A stretch of 64,000 nt of DNA from Flavobacterium zepuense (GCF_007097145.1 NZ_VJVZ01000002.1:1-64000); one strand, 5' to 3'; shown: positions 51,765 to 59,312, counted from the stretch's first letter. Notes: a model not told the origin generated them from the sequence alone. Numbers and translations are program-made.

Positions 51765-51792
51765 AAAACCGCCCTGATAACGGGGCGGTTTT
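51765..51792. terminator. Bidirectional terminator, S46 peptidase and metF
   Basis: AAAACCGCCC and GGGCGGTTTT form a 10-bp GC-rich stem between convergent genes, with A and T runs on either side. Confidence 0.88.
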
Positions 51793-51796
51793 TTAT

Positions 51797-52753
51797 TTAA
51801 AATATCTCTTTAGCGATAGCTTTGATGTTATCAGGTTTACCCATGCTGTAATAATGCAACACAGGTATACCAGCTTTAACCAACTCCTTGCTTTGGGCAG
51901 TACACCACTCTATACCAACCTGCCTTACGGCATCGTTATCTTTTGCACGAACCACTTCCATGATAAGATCATCAGGAATATCAACTTTAAAGCGGTGCGG
52001 TATAAGGTTTAACTGTTTTTTGGTTGCAATAGGTTTAAGCCCCGGAATGATAGGCACTGCTATACCCTCTTTACGGCATTTGGCCACAAAATCAAAAAAC
52101 TTTTGGTTATCAAAAAACAGCTGGGTAACAATATATTCAGCGCCGTTCTTTATTTTTTGTTTCAGAAAATAGATATCGCTGTCCATACTTGGCGCTTCCA
52201 TATGTTTTTCCGGGTAACCGGCTACACCAATACAAAAATTGGTTGCAGAGGTATTCTGCAGATGATCGTCGAGGTAAATACCGTTGTTCAGGTTAGCAAT
52301 TTGCGTAACCAACTCTGTAGCGTAGTTATTACCCTCGCGCTCAGGCTTAAAGTAAATTTCGCTTTTTACGGCATCGCCCCTAAGGGCAACCACATTCTGA
52401 ATACCTAAAAAGTCGAGGTCTATCAAAAAGTTCTCAGTATCTTCTTTAGTAAAGCCACCGCAAAGTATGTGCGGAATAGCATCTACCTGATATTTGTTTT
52501 GTATTGCCGAACATATGCCCACCGTACCCGGGCGTTTTTTAACTACCTTTTTTTCCAGCAATCCGCTTGGCAGCTCTTTATACTCATATTCTTCCCGATG
52601 GTAAGTAACATCTATAAAGGGCGGTTTAAATTCCATTAATGGGTCTATACTATCAAAAATAGACTGTATGTTTTGCCCTTTTAACGGGGGAAGTATCTCA
52701 AAAGTAAACTGTGTTTTGCCGTTGGCGTTTTCTATATGTTCGGTTACCTTCAT
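51797..52753 (-). CDS. metF: 5,10-methylenetetrahydrofolate reductase
   Basis: 318 aa. FAD-dependent TIM barrel that makes 5-methyl-THF, the methyl donor for MetH. FTFEILPPLKGQ carries the catalytic Glu, NVVALRGDAV and FLKQKIKNGAEYIVTQLFFD the folate/FAD signatures, and VPIIPGLKPI is conserved. Third gene of the metH1-metH2-metF operon, 79 nt after metH2. A repeat shared with the metH1 leader lies 18 nt before the ATG. Confidence 0.96.
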   Translation of the reverse strand: MKVTEHIENANGKTQFTFEILPPLKGQNIQSIFDSIDPLMEFKPPFIDVTYHREEYEYKELPSGLLEKKVVKKRPGTVGICSAIQNKYQVDAIPHILCGGFTKEDTENFLIDLDFLGIQNVVALRGDAVKSEIYFKPEREGNNYATELVTQIANLNNGIYLDDHLQNTSATNFCIGVAGYPEKHMEAPSMDSDIYFLKQKIKNGAEYIVTQLFFDNQKFFDFVAKCRKEGIAVPIIPGLKPIATKKQLNLIPHRFKVDIPDDLIMEVVRAKDNDAVRQVGIEWCTAQSKELVKAGIPVLHYYSMGKPDNIKAIAKEIF

Positions 52754-52771
52754 TGGTTTTTTGTTTCAGGA

Positions 52772-52790
52772 TTTCAGGTTTCAGGTTGCC
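52772..52790 (-). repeat. 19-nt direct repeat before metF
   Basis: On the minus strand GGCAACCTGAAACCTGAAA, identical to 56970-56952 before metH1. Ends 18 nt before the metF ATG. Confidence 0.6.
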
Positions 52791-52832
52791 TGTAGAACTG
52801 CCTACTGCCACTGATAACTGAATACTTTTTTG

Positions 52833-55800
52833 TTAATCTGCTATATTAGGATTAAGCCATTTTGTGGCTGTTGTTGTTGGCATGCTTCGCCTTTTGGCAT
52901 AATCAATAACCTGGTCTTCTTTTATTTTTCCGAGGCCAAAGTACTTACTTTGTGGATTGCCAAAGTAATACCCTGATACCGATGATGCCGGCCACATGGC
53001 AAGGCTCTCGGTTAGGGTTACACCTATCTGCTTTTCTACATCGAGCAGTTGCCAGATGGTATTTTTCTCTAAGTGATCAGGGCAGGCAGGGTACCCCGGT
53101 GCCGGACGTATACCTGCGTATTCTTCTTTAATTAGGTGCTCGTTGCTAAGATGCTCATCGGCAGCATAGCCCCAAATTTCTTTCCTGATTTTTAAGTGCA
53201 GGTATTCGGCAAAAGCCTCTGCAAGACGGTCACCCAGGGCCTTAACCATTATTGAGTTATAATCGTCGTGGGCTTTCTCAAATTCGGCAGCTTTTTCATC
53301 TATACCAAAACCGGTGGTAACGGCAAATGCACCTATATAATCGGTCTTGCCGCTATCCTTAGGGGCAATAAAATCGGCCAGGGCAATATTAGGTGCTCCT
53401 TTTGTTTTTTGCGATTGCTGGCGAAGCGTTAAGAAAGTAGCTTTCTTTTTACCGTTTTCGTCGTACAACTCTATATCATCATCATTAATTTGCGATGCCG
53501 GGAAAACACCATAAATACCGCGCGCTTCCAGCCAATCTTCCTCAAGCATTTGCTTAAGCATCTTTTGAGCGTCAGCAAATAAAATAACGGCTTGTTCGCC
53601 AACTACCTCATCTTTCAATATGGCAGGATATTTACCATGCAAATCCCAAGTCTGGAAAAACGGCGTCCAGTCGATAAACTCCACCAGGTCGGCAGGTTTT
53701 GGGTAAATGGTTTGTACACCAATAAAATTGGGCTTAAAGGGAGTAAAAGCCACCCAATCCAATTTTAGTTTATTGCGGCGGGCATCTTCAATATTAAGGA
53801 AATTCTTATCGCGGGAGCGGTTAAGATACCCTTCTCGAAGCGTATCATATTCATCCCGGATGGTCTTGGTATAATCGCCTTTAGTAGCCACATTAAGCAG
53901 GTTACCTGCAACGGTTACCGCACGGCTGGCATCATTAACGTGCACCACTGTTTCGCGGTACTGCGGCGCTATTTTAACCGCAGTATGCGCACGGCTGGTG
54001 GTTGCACCGCCTATCATAATAGGTATGCTTATATTAAGCTTATCCATTTCTTTAGCTAGGTAAACCATTTCGTCTAACGACGGTGTTATAAGTCCGCTCA
54101 GGCCTATAATATCTACCTGTTCCCTCACGGCAACTTCTATAATTCTTTCGGGCGGTACCATAACACCAAGATCAATGATCTCGAAGTTATTACAACCCAA
54201 CACCACAGCTACAATATTTTTGCCGATATCGTGCACATCGCCTTTTACGGTTGCCATAAGTATTTTTCCAGCCCCCCCCGCCCCCGATGGGGGAGCTGTT
54301 AACTCAGTCGTCAATTCTGTCACGATCTTATCTAATACGTTTTCAATATTTAACAGCACTTCATCATTTGTGAATCGTATCACACGATATCCTTGCTCTT
54401 CAAGCCATTGCGTTCGCTGTTTATCACTTGCACTATTTTCAGGCAACTGGTGTATAAGCCCGTCTACTTCAACAATCAAATTTTTCTTTATACATATAAA
54501 ATCTGCTATAAATCCCCCAATAATATGCTGCCTTCTAAATTTGTACCCTTCCAGTTTTTTTCCACTTAAAGCAGACCATAATAGGCGCTCTGCATCGGTA
54601 GGCTGATTACGCATTTTTTGACAATACCCTTTTAGTAAGCCATACATTATTGGATCAGCAGTCTTCCAGTAGCGGGTCTGCTCAGCAGCTCCCCCTTTGG
54701 GGGCGGGGGGGGCATTTTTCGCAGCTTCTATAAAAGGCAATAGATAAGCCACAGCCTTTTTCATAACCCGCGCCGACTTAACCACTTGGGGCAGAAACAT
54801 TTTACCGCTACCAAAAAGGTCACCCACTACGTTCATCCCAGTCATCAGGTTAATTTCTATAACCTCAATAGGTTTAGATGCTGCAAGTCGGGCCTCTTCA
54901 ATATCAACCTCAATAAATTCGTCTATACCACGCACAAGGGCATGCGTAAGCCGCTCCTGTATCGATAATGAGCGCCATTCTTGAGCTTGCTTCTCGGTAA
55001 CTTTGGGTCCGCCCTTTACATTCTCGGCAAAAGTCAGTAAGCGTTCGGTAGCATCGTCACGCCTGTCGAGCAGTACATCTTCTACATGTTCTAAAAGTTC
55101 TTTATCTATATCATCATAAACCTCGATCATCTCGGGGTTTACAATACCCATATCCATACCGTGCTGAATAGCATGGTATAGGAATGATGAGTGCATGGCC
55201 TCGCGCACCTTATCGTTACCCCTAAAAGAGAACGATACGTTGCTTACTCCACCACTTACATGGGCATACGGCAGGTTTTGCCTGATCCATTTTGTGGCAC
55301 GAAAAAAGTCGACCGCGTTTTGACGGTGCTCTTCCATACCTGTTGCAACAGGAAATATATTAGGGTCGAAAATAATGTCCTCAGCCGGAAAGCCCACCTT
55401 ATCTACAAGAACATCATAACTGCGCTTACAAATATCAATACGCCTTTGATAGGTATCGGCCTGCCCGGCTTCATCAAAAGCCATAACAATAACAGCCGCA
55501 CCATAGCGCTTTACTTTATTGGCTTGGGCAATAAAATTCTCCTCGCCCTCTTTAAGGCTTATAGAATTTACAATGCTCTTACCCTGCGCCACTTTAAGCC
55601 CGGCCTCTATAATTTCCCATTTTGAGCTGTCTATCATTAACGGCACGCGGGCAATATCGGGCTCCGATGCTATAAGGTTCAGGAACGTGGTCATGGCATG
55701 TACGCCATCCAGCATTCCCTCATCCATATTTATATCTATGATCTGGGCGCCACCTTCTACCTGCGCCCGTGCAATATCAAGCGCTTCCTCATACTTTTCT

Positions 55801-55931
55801 TCTTTAATAAGCCGAAGAAATTTACGCGATCCCGTTACATTTGTACGTTCTCCAATATTTACAAAGTTGGTTTCGGGCGTAACAATTAAGGGTTCTAACC
55901 CGGATAATTTTAAATATCTATCTCCAGCCAT
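52833..55931 (-). CDS. metH: Cobalamin-dependent methionine synthase, C-terminal protein, with DUF559 insertion
   Basis: 1032 aa. The folate-binding domain (residues 15-270; [20 protein letters not shown]), the cap helices ([20 protein letters not shown], to about residue 395), the B12-binding Rossmann domain (D565-V-H567-D-I-G570, H567 the axial ligand) and the SAM-dependent reactivation domain ([14 protein letters not shown] end, [12 protein letters not shown]) are all present. It lacks the homocysteine domain, which is the separate upstream gene, as usual in Bacteroidota. Residues about 407-554 are foreign: a DUF559/Vsr-like endonuclease domain inserted exactly in the linker between cap and B12 domains, flanked by GC-rich inverted repeats. 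Without it the protein would be about 885 aa. The frame stays open, so the protein is probably made as one chain. Confidence 0.95.
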   Translation of the reverse strand: MAGDRYLKLSGLEPLIVTPETNFVNIGERTNVTGSRKFLRLIKEEKYEEALDIARAQVEGGAQIIDINMDEGMLDGVHAMTTFLNLIASEPDIARVPLMIDSSKWEIIEAGLKVAQGKSIVNSISLKEGEENFIAQANKVKRYGAAVIVMAFDEAGQADTYQRRIDICKRSYDVLVDKVGFPAEDIIFDPNIFPVATGMEEHRQNAVDFFRATKWIRQNLPYAHVSGGVSNVSFSFRGNDKVREAMHSSFLYHAIQHGMDMGIVNPEMIEVYDDIDKELLEHVEDVLLDRRDDATERLLTFAENVKGGPKVTEKQAQEWRSLSIQERLTHALVRGIDEFIEVDIEEARLAASKPIEVIEINLMTGMNVVGDLFGSGKMFLPQVVKSARVMKKAVAYLLPFIEAAKNAPPAPKGGAAEQTRYWKTADPIMYGLLKGYCQKMRNQPTDAERLLWSALSGKKLEGYKFRRQHIIGGFIADFICIKKNLIVEVDGLIHQLPENSASDKQRTQWLEEQGYRVIRFTNDEVLLNIENVLDKIVTELTTELTAPPSGAGGAGKILMATVKGDVHDIGKNIVAVVLGCNNFEIIDLGVMVPPERIIEVAVREQVDIIGLSGLITPSLDEMVYLAKEMDKLNISIPIMIGGATTSRAHTAVKIAPQYRETVVHVNDASRAVTVAGNLLNVATKGDYTKTIRDEYDTLREGYLNRSRDKNFLNIEDARRNKLKLDWVAFTPFKPNFIGVQTIYPKPADLVEFIDWTPFFQTWDLHGKYPAILKDEVVGEQAVILFADAQKMLKQMLEEDWLEARGIYGVFPASQINDDDIELYDENGKKKATFLTLRQQSQKTKGAPNIALADFIAPKDSGKTDYIGAFAVTTGFGIDEKAAEFEKAHDDYNSIMVKALGDRLAEAFAEYLHLKIRKEIWGYAADEHLSNEHLIKEEYAGIRPAPGYPACPDHLEKNTIWQLLDVEKQIGVTLTESLAMWPASSVSGYYFGNPQSKYFGLGKIKEDQVIDYAKRRSMPTTTATKWLNPNIAD
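54271..54298. repeat. Terminal inverted repeat, right end of metH insertion
   Basis: GCCCCCCCCGCCCCC-GAT-GGGGGAGCTG. Self-complementary inside (CCCCC/GGGGG) and inverted relative to 54686-54713. Contains a C8 tract (54272-54279). Confidence 0.85.
54686..54713. repeat. Terminal inverted repeat, left end of metH insertion
   Basis: CAGCTCCCCC-TTT-GGGGGCGGGGGGGGC. Differs from the partner only in the three loop bases. Contains a G8 tract (54705-54712). Confidence 0.85.
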
Positions 55932-56932
55932 TATACAGTTACCTCAATTTTACGGGGTTGATATTGATGAGCAACTTCGGCAATTAGCCTGATGTGCTCT
56001 GGGGTGGTGCCACAGCAGCCACCAATTATGTTGATAAGGTTATCATCAAGGTATTCCTTAATAAGTACCTGCATTTCTTCAGGGGTTTGGTCGTACTGCC
56101 CAAAAGCATTTGGCAAGCCTGCGTTAGGGTGTGCCGAAACACTGAACGATGTATTGTGTGCAAGCCTTTTTAAATACGGCTTAAGCTGATCTGCCCCAAG
56201 TGCGCAATTAAAACCGACACTTAATAACGGAATGTGCGATATTGAGATGAGAAATGCCTCTACCGTCTGACCACTTAGGGTTCGGCCGGAAGCATCGGTA
56301 ATGGTACCGCTAACCATGATTGGGATATCGATTCCTAATTCATCTTTAACCTCTTCTATAGCATATAGGGCAGCTTTGGCGTTCAGGGTATCAAAAATAG
56401 TTTCTACAAGCAGCACATCGCAACCACCATCTATCAATGCTTTTACCTGTTGTTTGTAAGCTGCAAGCAAATCATCAAAAGTAACAGCGCGGTAACCGGG
56501 ATCGTTAACATCAGGACTCATACTCGCCGTGCGGTTGGTGGGGCCTATAGATCCTGCTACAAAGCGTGGGCGCGAAGGGTCTTGCGCTTCAAATTCATCG
56601 GCTACTTCGCGGGCTATTTTAGCCGACTCGTAATTTAGCTCATACACTATATCTTCAAGGTGGTAATCAGCCATACCAATGGTAGTGCCAGAGAAGGTGT
56701 TGGTTTCCACAATATCGGCGCCTGCCGCAAAATACTGGCGGTGCACATCTTTAATAGCTTCGGGCTGGGTTAGGGTAAGTAAATCGTTATTACCCTTTAA
56801 GGAGTGTGGAAAATCTTTAAAGCGTTCGCCGCGAAAATCTTCTTCCGAAAAGTTGTAGCGCTGCAGCATGGTACCCATAGCACCATCCAGCACCAGTATA
56901 CGGTTGTTAAGCGCAGCATATATTTTAGACAT
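55931..56932 (-). CDS. Methionine synthase homocysteine-binding subunit
   Basis: 333 aa. Homocysteine S-methyltransferase barrel with zinc ligands C243 ([11 protein letters not shown]) and C306-C307 ([12 protein letters not shown]). N-terminus [17 protein letters not shown]. Corresponds to the first domain of E. coli MetH; the other domains are the next gene, whose ATG overlaps this stop by one base (TAATG), so the two are translated together. First gene of the operon, under a SAM-I riboswitch. Confidence 0.95.
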   Translation of the reverse strand: MSKIYAALNNRILVLDGAMGTMLQRYNFSEEDFRGERFKDFPHSLKGNNDLLTLTQPEAIKDVHRQYFAAGADIVETNTFSGTTIGMADYHLEDIVYELNYESAKIAREVADEFEAQDPSRPRFVAGSIGPTNRTASMSPDVNDPGYRAVTFDDLLAAYKQQVKALIDGGCDVLLVETIFDTLNAKAALYAIEEVKDELGIDIPIMVSGTITDASGRTLSGQTVEAFLISISHIPLLSVGFNCALGADQLKPYLKRLAHNTSFSVSAHPNAGLPNAFGQYDQTPEEMQVLIKEYLDDNLINIIGGCCGTTPEHIRLIAEVAHQYQPRKIEVTV

Positions 56933-56951
56933 AGCAATATCAGGTTTAAAG

Positions 56952-56970
56952 TTTCAGGTTTCAGGTTGCC
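56952..56970 (-). repeat. 19-nt direct repeat before metH1
   Basis: GGCAACCTGAAACCTGAAA on the minus strand, identical to the copy before metF, ending 19 nt before the ATG at 56932. Confidence 0.6.
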
Positions 56971-56994
56971 CAACAAACCGTAAATTGTACATGC

Positions 56995-57050
56995 AAAAAA
57001 GTTACAGCCAAAACGAACCTTCGGGTTATGAGCCCGACGAGCTTAACTTT
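56995..57050 (-). promoter_or_regulatory. Riboswitch terminator hairpin carrying an initiator tRNA-Met anticodon arm
   Basis: On the minus strand AAAGTTAAGC (57050-57041) pairs with GCTGTAACTTT (one bulged G) and six T follow, a terminator shape. The loop contains AGCTCG, then stem TCGGG, loop CTCATAA, stem CCCGA (57037-57021), then AGGT. This is the anticodon arm and flanks of bacterial initiator tRNA-Met, with its three G-C pairs and CAT anticodon at 57030-57028. There are no acceptor or complete T arms, so it is not a tRNA gene. It could be a functional mimic or a decayed tRNA fragment. Confidence 0.7.
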
Positions 57051-57112
57051 GATGTTTGTACCTTATAATATGCTATCTAATTGGAGAAGGAAATAGTAAA
57101 ACTATTTCTTGA

Positions 57113-57216
57113 GTTATCTATCTGCGCGCGTGCGTAGTAGAATTTAGCACCTTCTTTAAAGTTTAAAGGGTTGCTAAGGCTTCATCGGGTCTATTCCCTC
57201 TGCCTTTCGTGATAAC
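57113..57216 (-). promoter_or_regulatory. SAM-I (S-box) riboswitch controlling metH1-metH2-metF
   Basis: Read on the minus strand: P1 5' strand GTTATC (57216-57211), ACGAAAGGCAGAGGGA, ACCCGATGAAGCCTTAGCAA with the adjoining CC, AAGGTGCTAAATTC, and P1 3' strand GATAAC (57118-57113). These are the conserved S-box blocks in the right order. Binding of SAM should reduce expression of the methionine synthesis operon. The downstream hairpin with a T run at 56995-57050 is the likely off-state terminator. Confidence 0.93.
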
Positions 57217-57240
57217 ATATCATTGTGTAAAAGAACGTTG

Positions 57241-57272
57241 CAAATTTATGCAATAATTTGCAAGAATGCAAA
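57241..57272 (-). promoter_or_regulatory. Promoter of the metH1-metH2-metF operon
   Basis: On the minus strand TTTG (57272-57269), 20 nt, TAAATTTG (57248-57241). Transcription should start about 57234, just ahead of the riboswitch. Confidence 0.75.
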
Positions 57273-57377
57273 TTGTTTTTTAGAGTGATTGTGTGGTGGT
57301 TAATTCGTAAACTTGCACAAAATGCCATTGACCTAAATAAAGTCAAAATACCTCATCAATTTACACCACTCCCAAAA

Positions 57378-57833
57378 ATGAAAACATTTAAATCATACCT
57401 TAATGCAACCCTGGCCGAAGACAAAAACCCATTCCATATCATCGTTGTGGGAAGCCCGACCGAAATAGAAAATATTGAGGAAGACAAATGGCTGAGCAGT
57501 GGCGTGATAGATTACTGGCAAAGGGTTGAAGCCCCTGCTTATGATGCTGAAAAACTGCACATGCACATAGCCCGTAAAAAGCATGTAAACACTATACTTA
57601 GAAAAATATCGTGGCACGTAAATGGCTTTAAACATGATAAACTTGCATTTAATAACAACCTTAACGGAGTTGAAAGCGCCCGGAATATTGCCAAAGCTGT
57701 TTTAAAATTACCTGCCGATAAAGTGTTACAAACTGCGCCCAACGAAAACGCAGCTATACTTTTAGCAGGGGTAGATTACCTGCCTAACAAATGCAAAATA
57801 TTTGTATTTAGTATTGCAAACAATCCCAATTAA
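57378..57833 (+). CDS. Cytoplasmic protein of unknown function
   Basis: 151 aa from the ATG at 57378 (MKTFKSYLNATLAEDKNPFH). The frame is open 40 codons further up, but that part overlaps the met promoter and begins with TTG. Alpha/beta protein with FHIIVVGSPTEIENIEEDKW and a C-terminal LLAGVDYLPNKCKIFVFSI. No signal peptide. I do not recognise a family. Divergent from the metH operon and convergent with the homoserine dehydrogenase-like gene, with only 3 nt between stop codons. Confidence 0.7.
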   Translation: MKTFKSYLNATLAEDKNPFHIIVVGSPTEIENIEEDKWLSSGVIDYWQRVEAPAYDAEKLHMHIARKKHVNTILRKISWHVNGFKHDKLAFNNNLNGVESARNIAKAVLKLPADKVLQTAPNENAAILLAGVDYLPNKCKIFVFSIANNPN

Positions 57834-57836
57834 GCA

Positions 57837-58358
57837 TTACACCAATTCCTTAACCTTACCGGCTACCTCTAAAATCGCAGCATACAATGCGTCTGCGGCA
57901 GCTTCCTTGTCCTGAAAGCCTGTACGTATAAATTTGTGGGCAAGTCCGCGGCCATCAGCCAGGAATTTAATGCCCTTTTCAAAGCTGTCGGGTAAAAATG
58001 GCAGGCTCTCGTTTATAGATACTATACTGAAGCCTGTTCGTAAAAGTCCGGGATATTCTGCCGCCAATGCTGCGCTCGGGGTAGCATCTACTGCAATAAG
58101 GTTTTGCAAATCGTTATCTATTACATATTCCAGGACATCATCCAACTTGAATGGTATAGCAAACTGAATAAAGTTGGCTTCCCATGCATAGTCAGCCCCT
58201 TCCTTTTCAAAAAAGGCAACAGTACTGTTGGTTATTACCGGAAAGCGAAGCTGTGCCGCATCGGGCTGGGCATTCTTACTTTTCTTTACTACTTTATTTA
58301 TTAACGCGCTGCCTGCATTACCTATACCAAACAACACTACATTTATTACCTGAGCCAT
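57837..58358 (-). CDS. Stand-alone homoserine dehydrogenase NAD(P)-binding domain protein
   Basis: 173 aa. Rossmann start VINVVLFGIGNAGSALINKV (GxGxxG at residues 11-16), with IAVDATPS and GFSIVSINESLPF resembling the nucleotide-binding domain of homoserine dehydrogenase. The catalytic and ACT domains (about 200 or more residues) are absent, and there is no sign of a frameshift into a remnant. It may act with a full dehydrogenase, sense nucleotide, or have a new role. Second gene of the operon behind the OsmC-like gene. Confidence 0.75.
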   Translation of the reverse strand: MAQVINVVLFGIGNAGSALINKVVKKSKNAQPDAAQLRFPVITNSTVAFFEKEGADYAWEANFIQFAIPFKLDDVLEYVIDNDLQNLIAVDATPSAALAAEYPGLLRTGFSIVSINESLPFLPDSFEKGIKFLADGRGLAHKFIRTGFQDKEAAADALYAAILEVAGKVKELV

Positions 58359-58389
58359 AATTTCTTATTTTTTAAAATTTTAAAAGAAA

Positions 58390-58416
58390 CTGCCTTTGTT
58401 GCCGAGACAAAGGCAG
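58390..58416 (-). terminator. Hairpin between the OsmC-like and homoserine dehydrogenase-like genes
   Basis: CTGCCTTTG and CAAAGGCAG form a perfect 9-bp stem followed on the minus strand by TTTCTTTT. The imperfect T run suggests partial termination inside the operon or an mRNA-stabilising hairpin. Confidence 0.55.
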
Positions 58417-58458
58417 CTCTTACCAAACAAACAAACCTAAAACAAACTTTAATTATCG

Positions 58459-58896
58459 TTAATTTACCACTGAATAGTCTTTATACAGGGTAAGGTTTAC
58501 CGGTGTATTATTAACAAGGCTATCATATACCGGGCTTCGAAACTGTACTTCTTTCATCCAGCGTTGCAGCACATCTAACGGTGCCGTAACAGCGGGTTTT
58601 AGCAATATTTCTATTTTGTTAAAACCGGGCCTTTCCTTTGCCGATGCATTATTAAGGCTTCCGGTAATTTCTATTTGCAATGATCTTAAATTAATACCCA
58701 GTTCTGTCGCTACAAGCTGACCAAGGGCGTTAATACATCCTGCAAAACCAGCCAGTATGTATTCATACGGGCTTGGACCTTCCAGTTCAGGGTAACGGTT
58801 GTTTTGGTTTATCCGGAGATCTGTGTTCGTGGTTTTAACTACAAACTGGCTGTTGTTGCCTGTGTAGCCTAATACGTTAATGTTTTGTGTTTTCAT
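58459..58896 (-). CDS. OsmC-like protein lacking the second catalytic cysteine
   Basis: 145 aa from the ATG at 58896; an ATG three codons upstream is also possible. OsmC/Ohr fold: EGPSPYEYILAGFAGCINAL with a single Cys (C54) at the helix position. The usual Cys-Pro at the second site is Ser-Pro (QFRSPVYDSL), so the two-Cys peroxidase chemistry is lost. In Flavobacteria such proteins are found in methionine gene clusters (established context, function unknown). First gene after the tandem attenuators. Confidence 0.85.
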   Translation of the reverse strand: MKTQNINVLGYTGNNSQFVVKTTNTDLRINQNNRYPELEGPSPYEYILAGFAGCINALGQLVATELGINLRSLQIEITGSLNNASAKERPGFNKIEILLKPAVTAPLDVLQRWMKEVQFRSPVYDSLVNNTPVNLTLYKDYSVVN

Positions 58897-58943
58897 AATG
58901 AGCATTTTTTTTGGTTGATGATTATTAAACCCCTGTAAATAAA

Positions 58944-58979
58944 AAAAGGCCTCTTAGTATTACTACCAAAAGACCTTTT
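58944..58979 (-). terminator. Attenuator terminator T2 upstream of OsmC-like gene
   Basis: On the minus strand a 16-bp stem, AAAAGGTCTTTTGGTA with TACTAAGAGGCCTTTT (some G-T pairs), and a 4-nt loop, followed by eight T. It lies between the second leader ORF and osmC, so osmC expression needs read-through. TTTTGGTA of the 5' arm is complementary to TACCAAAA (59029-59022) inside leader ORF 2. Confidence 0.85.
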
Positions 58980-59009
58980 GCATCAGAGAGTTAATTTATA
59001 ACTTATCTA

Positions 59010-59108
59010 TCACGTAGCCCGTTTTGGTATAGGTGCACACAGCACCTGCATCATCCAAGAAGATGAACAAATGACCTGTTTACAACAATTTACGGTTAAC
59101 GCTTTCAT
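59010..59108 (-). CDS. Leader peptide ORF 2 (32 aa, Cys/Met/Trp-rich)
   Basis: ATG at 59108, TGA at 59010. Key residues are C8, C9, C14, W18, M19, M20 and C24. The Met pair and preceding Trp lie shortly before a small hairpin (AGGTGC/GCACCT) and before codons 27-29, which contain TACCAAAA, the antiterminator strand for T2. A ribosome finishing the ORF would cover that strand and let T2 form; a ribosome held at the Met codons would leave it free. Leader-peptide role is inferred; no independent sign of translation. Confidence 0.6.
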   Translation of the reverse strand: MKALTVNCCKQVICSSSWMMQVLCAPIPKRAT

Positions 59109-59139
59109 ATTATTTTGATTACTAAACTACAACAAAAAA

Positions 59140-59162
59140 GCCCCTGCATTTACTGCAGGGGC
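59140..59162 (-). terminator. Attenuator terminator T1
   Basis: GCCCCTGCA and TGCAGGGGC form a perfect 9-bp stem with a 5-nt loop. On the minus strand six T follow. GGCCCCTGC of its 5' arm is exactly complementary to GCAGGGGCC (59214-59206) in leader ORF 1. Confidence 0.9.
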
Positions 59163-59193
59163 CTTATTATATTATTGACTGAAACTTTTACAT

Positions 59194-59262
59194 TTATGCA
59201 ATAACGGCCCCTGCGGAAGGTTTCCACATCGAAAGGACGTTCTGACAAATAATTAGTTTCAT
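59194..59262 (-). CDS. Leader peptide ORF 1 (22 aa)
   Basis: ATG at 59262, TAA at 59194. Key residues are C6, M12 and W13. Codons 17-19 (GCA GGG GCC) are the antiterminator strand for T1. If a ribosome pauses with the Met12 codon in its A site, its leading edge would stop just before these codons. If it reaches the stop, it would cover them. Starts about 16 nt after the predicted transcription start. Confidence 0.6.
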   Translation of the reverse strand: MKLIICQNVLSMWKPSAGAVIA

Positions 59263-59284
59263 GACGTATCGTTATTCTGAAATC

Positions 59285-59312
59285 CAAACTTAGTAAATTT
59301 ATTAATACGCAA
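59285..59312 (-). promoter_or_regulatory. Promoter of the leader ORF-osmC operon
   Basis: On the minus strand TTG (59312-59310), 17 nt, TAAGTTTG (59292-59285), a full Bacteroidota match. The leader to osmC is about 380 nt. Confidence 0.75.

Larger units (their letters stand above)
54271..54713 (-). mobile_element. DUF559 endonuclease element inserted in frame in metH2
   Basis: 443 bp bounded by 28-bp inverted repeats (25 of 28 identical). The encoded segment has the DUF559 pattern: [50 protein letters not shown] and [21 protein letters not shown] and VEVD supply the acidic residues of a Vsr-like nuclease fold. No intein splicing motifs or transposase are present. ATTTTTC occurs just outside both ends (54262-54268 and 54714-54720) and could be a target duplication. 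However, the distance between copies (452) is not a multiple of three, so simple excision would not restore frame. Confidence 0.82.

Noticed and set aside
54271..54713. Intein in MetH
   Set aside because: No N-terminal Cys/Ser splice block, no His-Asn end and no splicing fold; only an endonuclease-like domain between inverted repeats.
52833..56932. Frameshifted or broken methionine synthase
   Set aside because: The two-gene arrangement with TAATG overlap is the normal Bacteroidota split, and the second frame is open through the insertion.
56995..57050. A complete tRNA-Met gene
   Set aside because: Only the D-stem end, anticodon arm and variable loop match; there is no acceptor stem, D-arm start or CCA-side T arm, and the segment is enclosed by an unrelated stem with a T run.
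57258..57377. N-terminal 40 codons of the unknown gene at 57378
   Set aside because: The stretch begins with TTG and overlaps the divergent met promoter boxes; the ATG at 57378 starts the compact domain.
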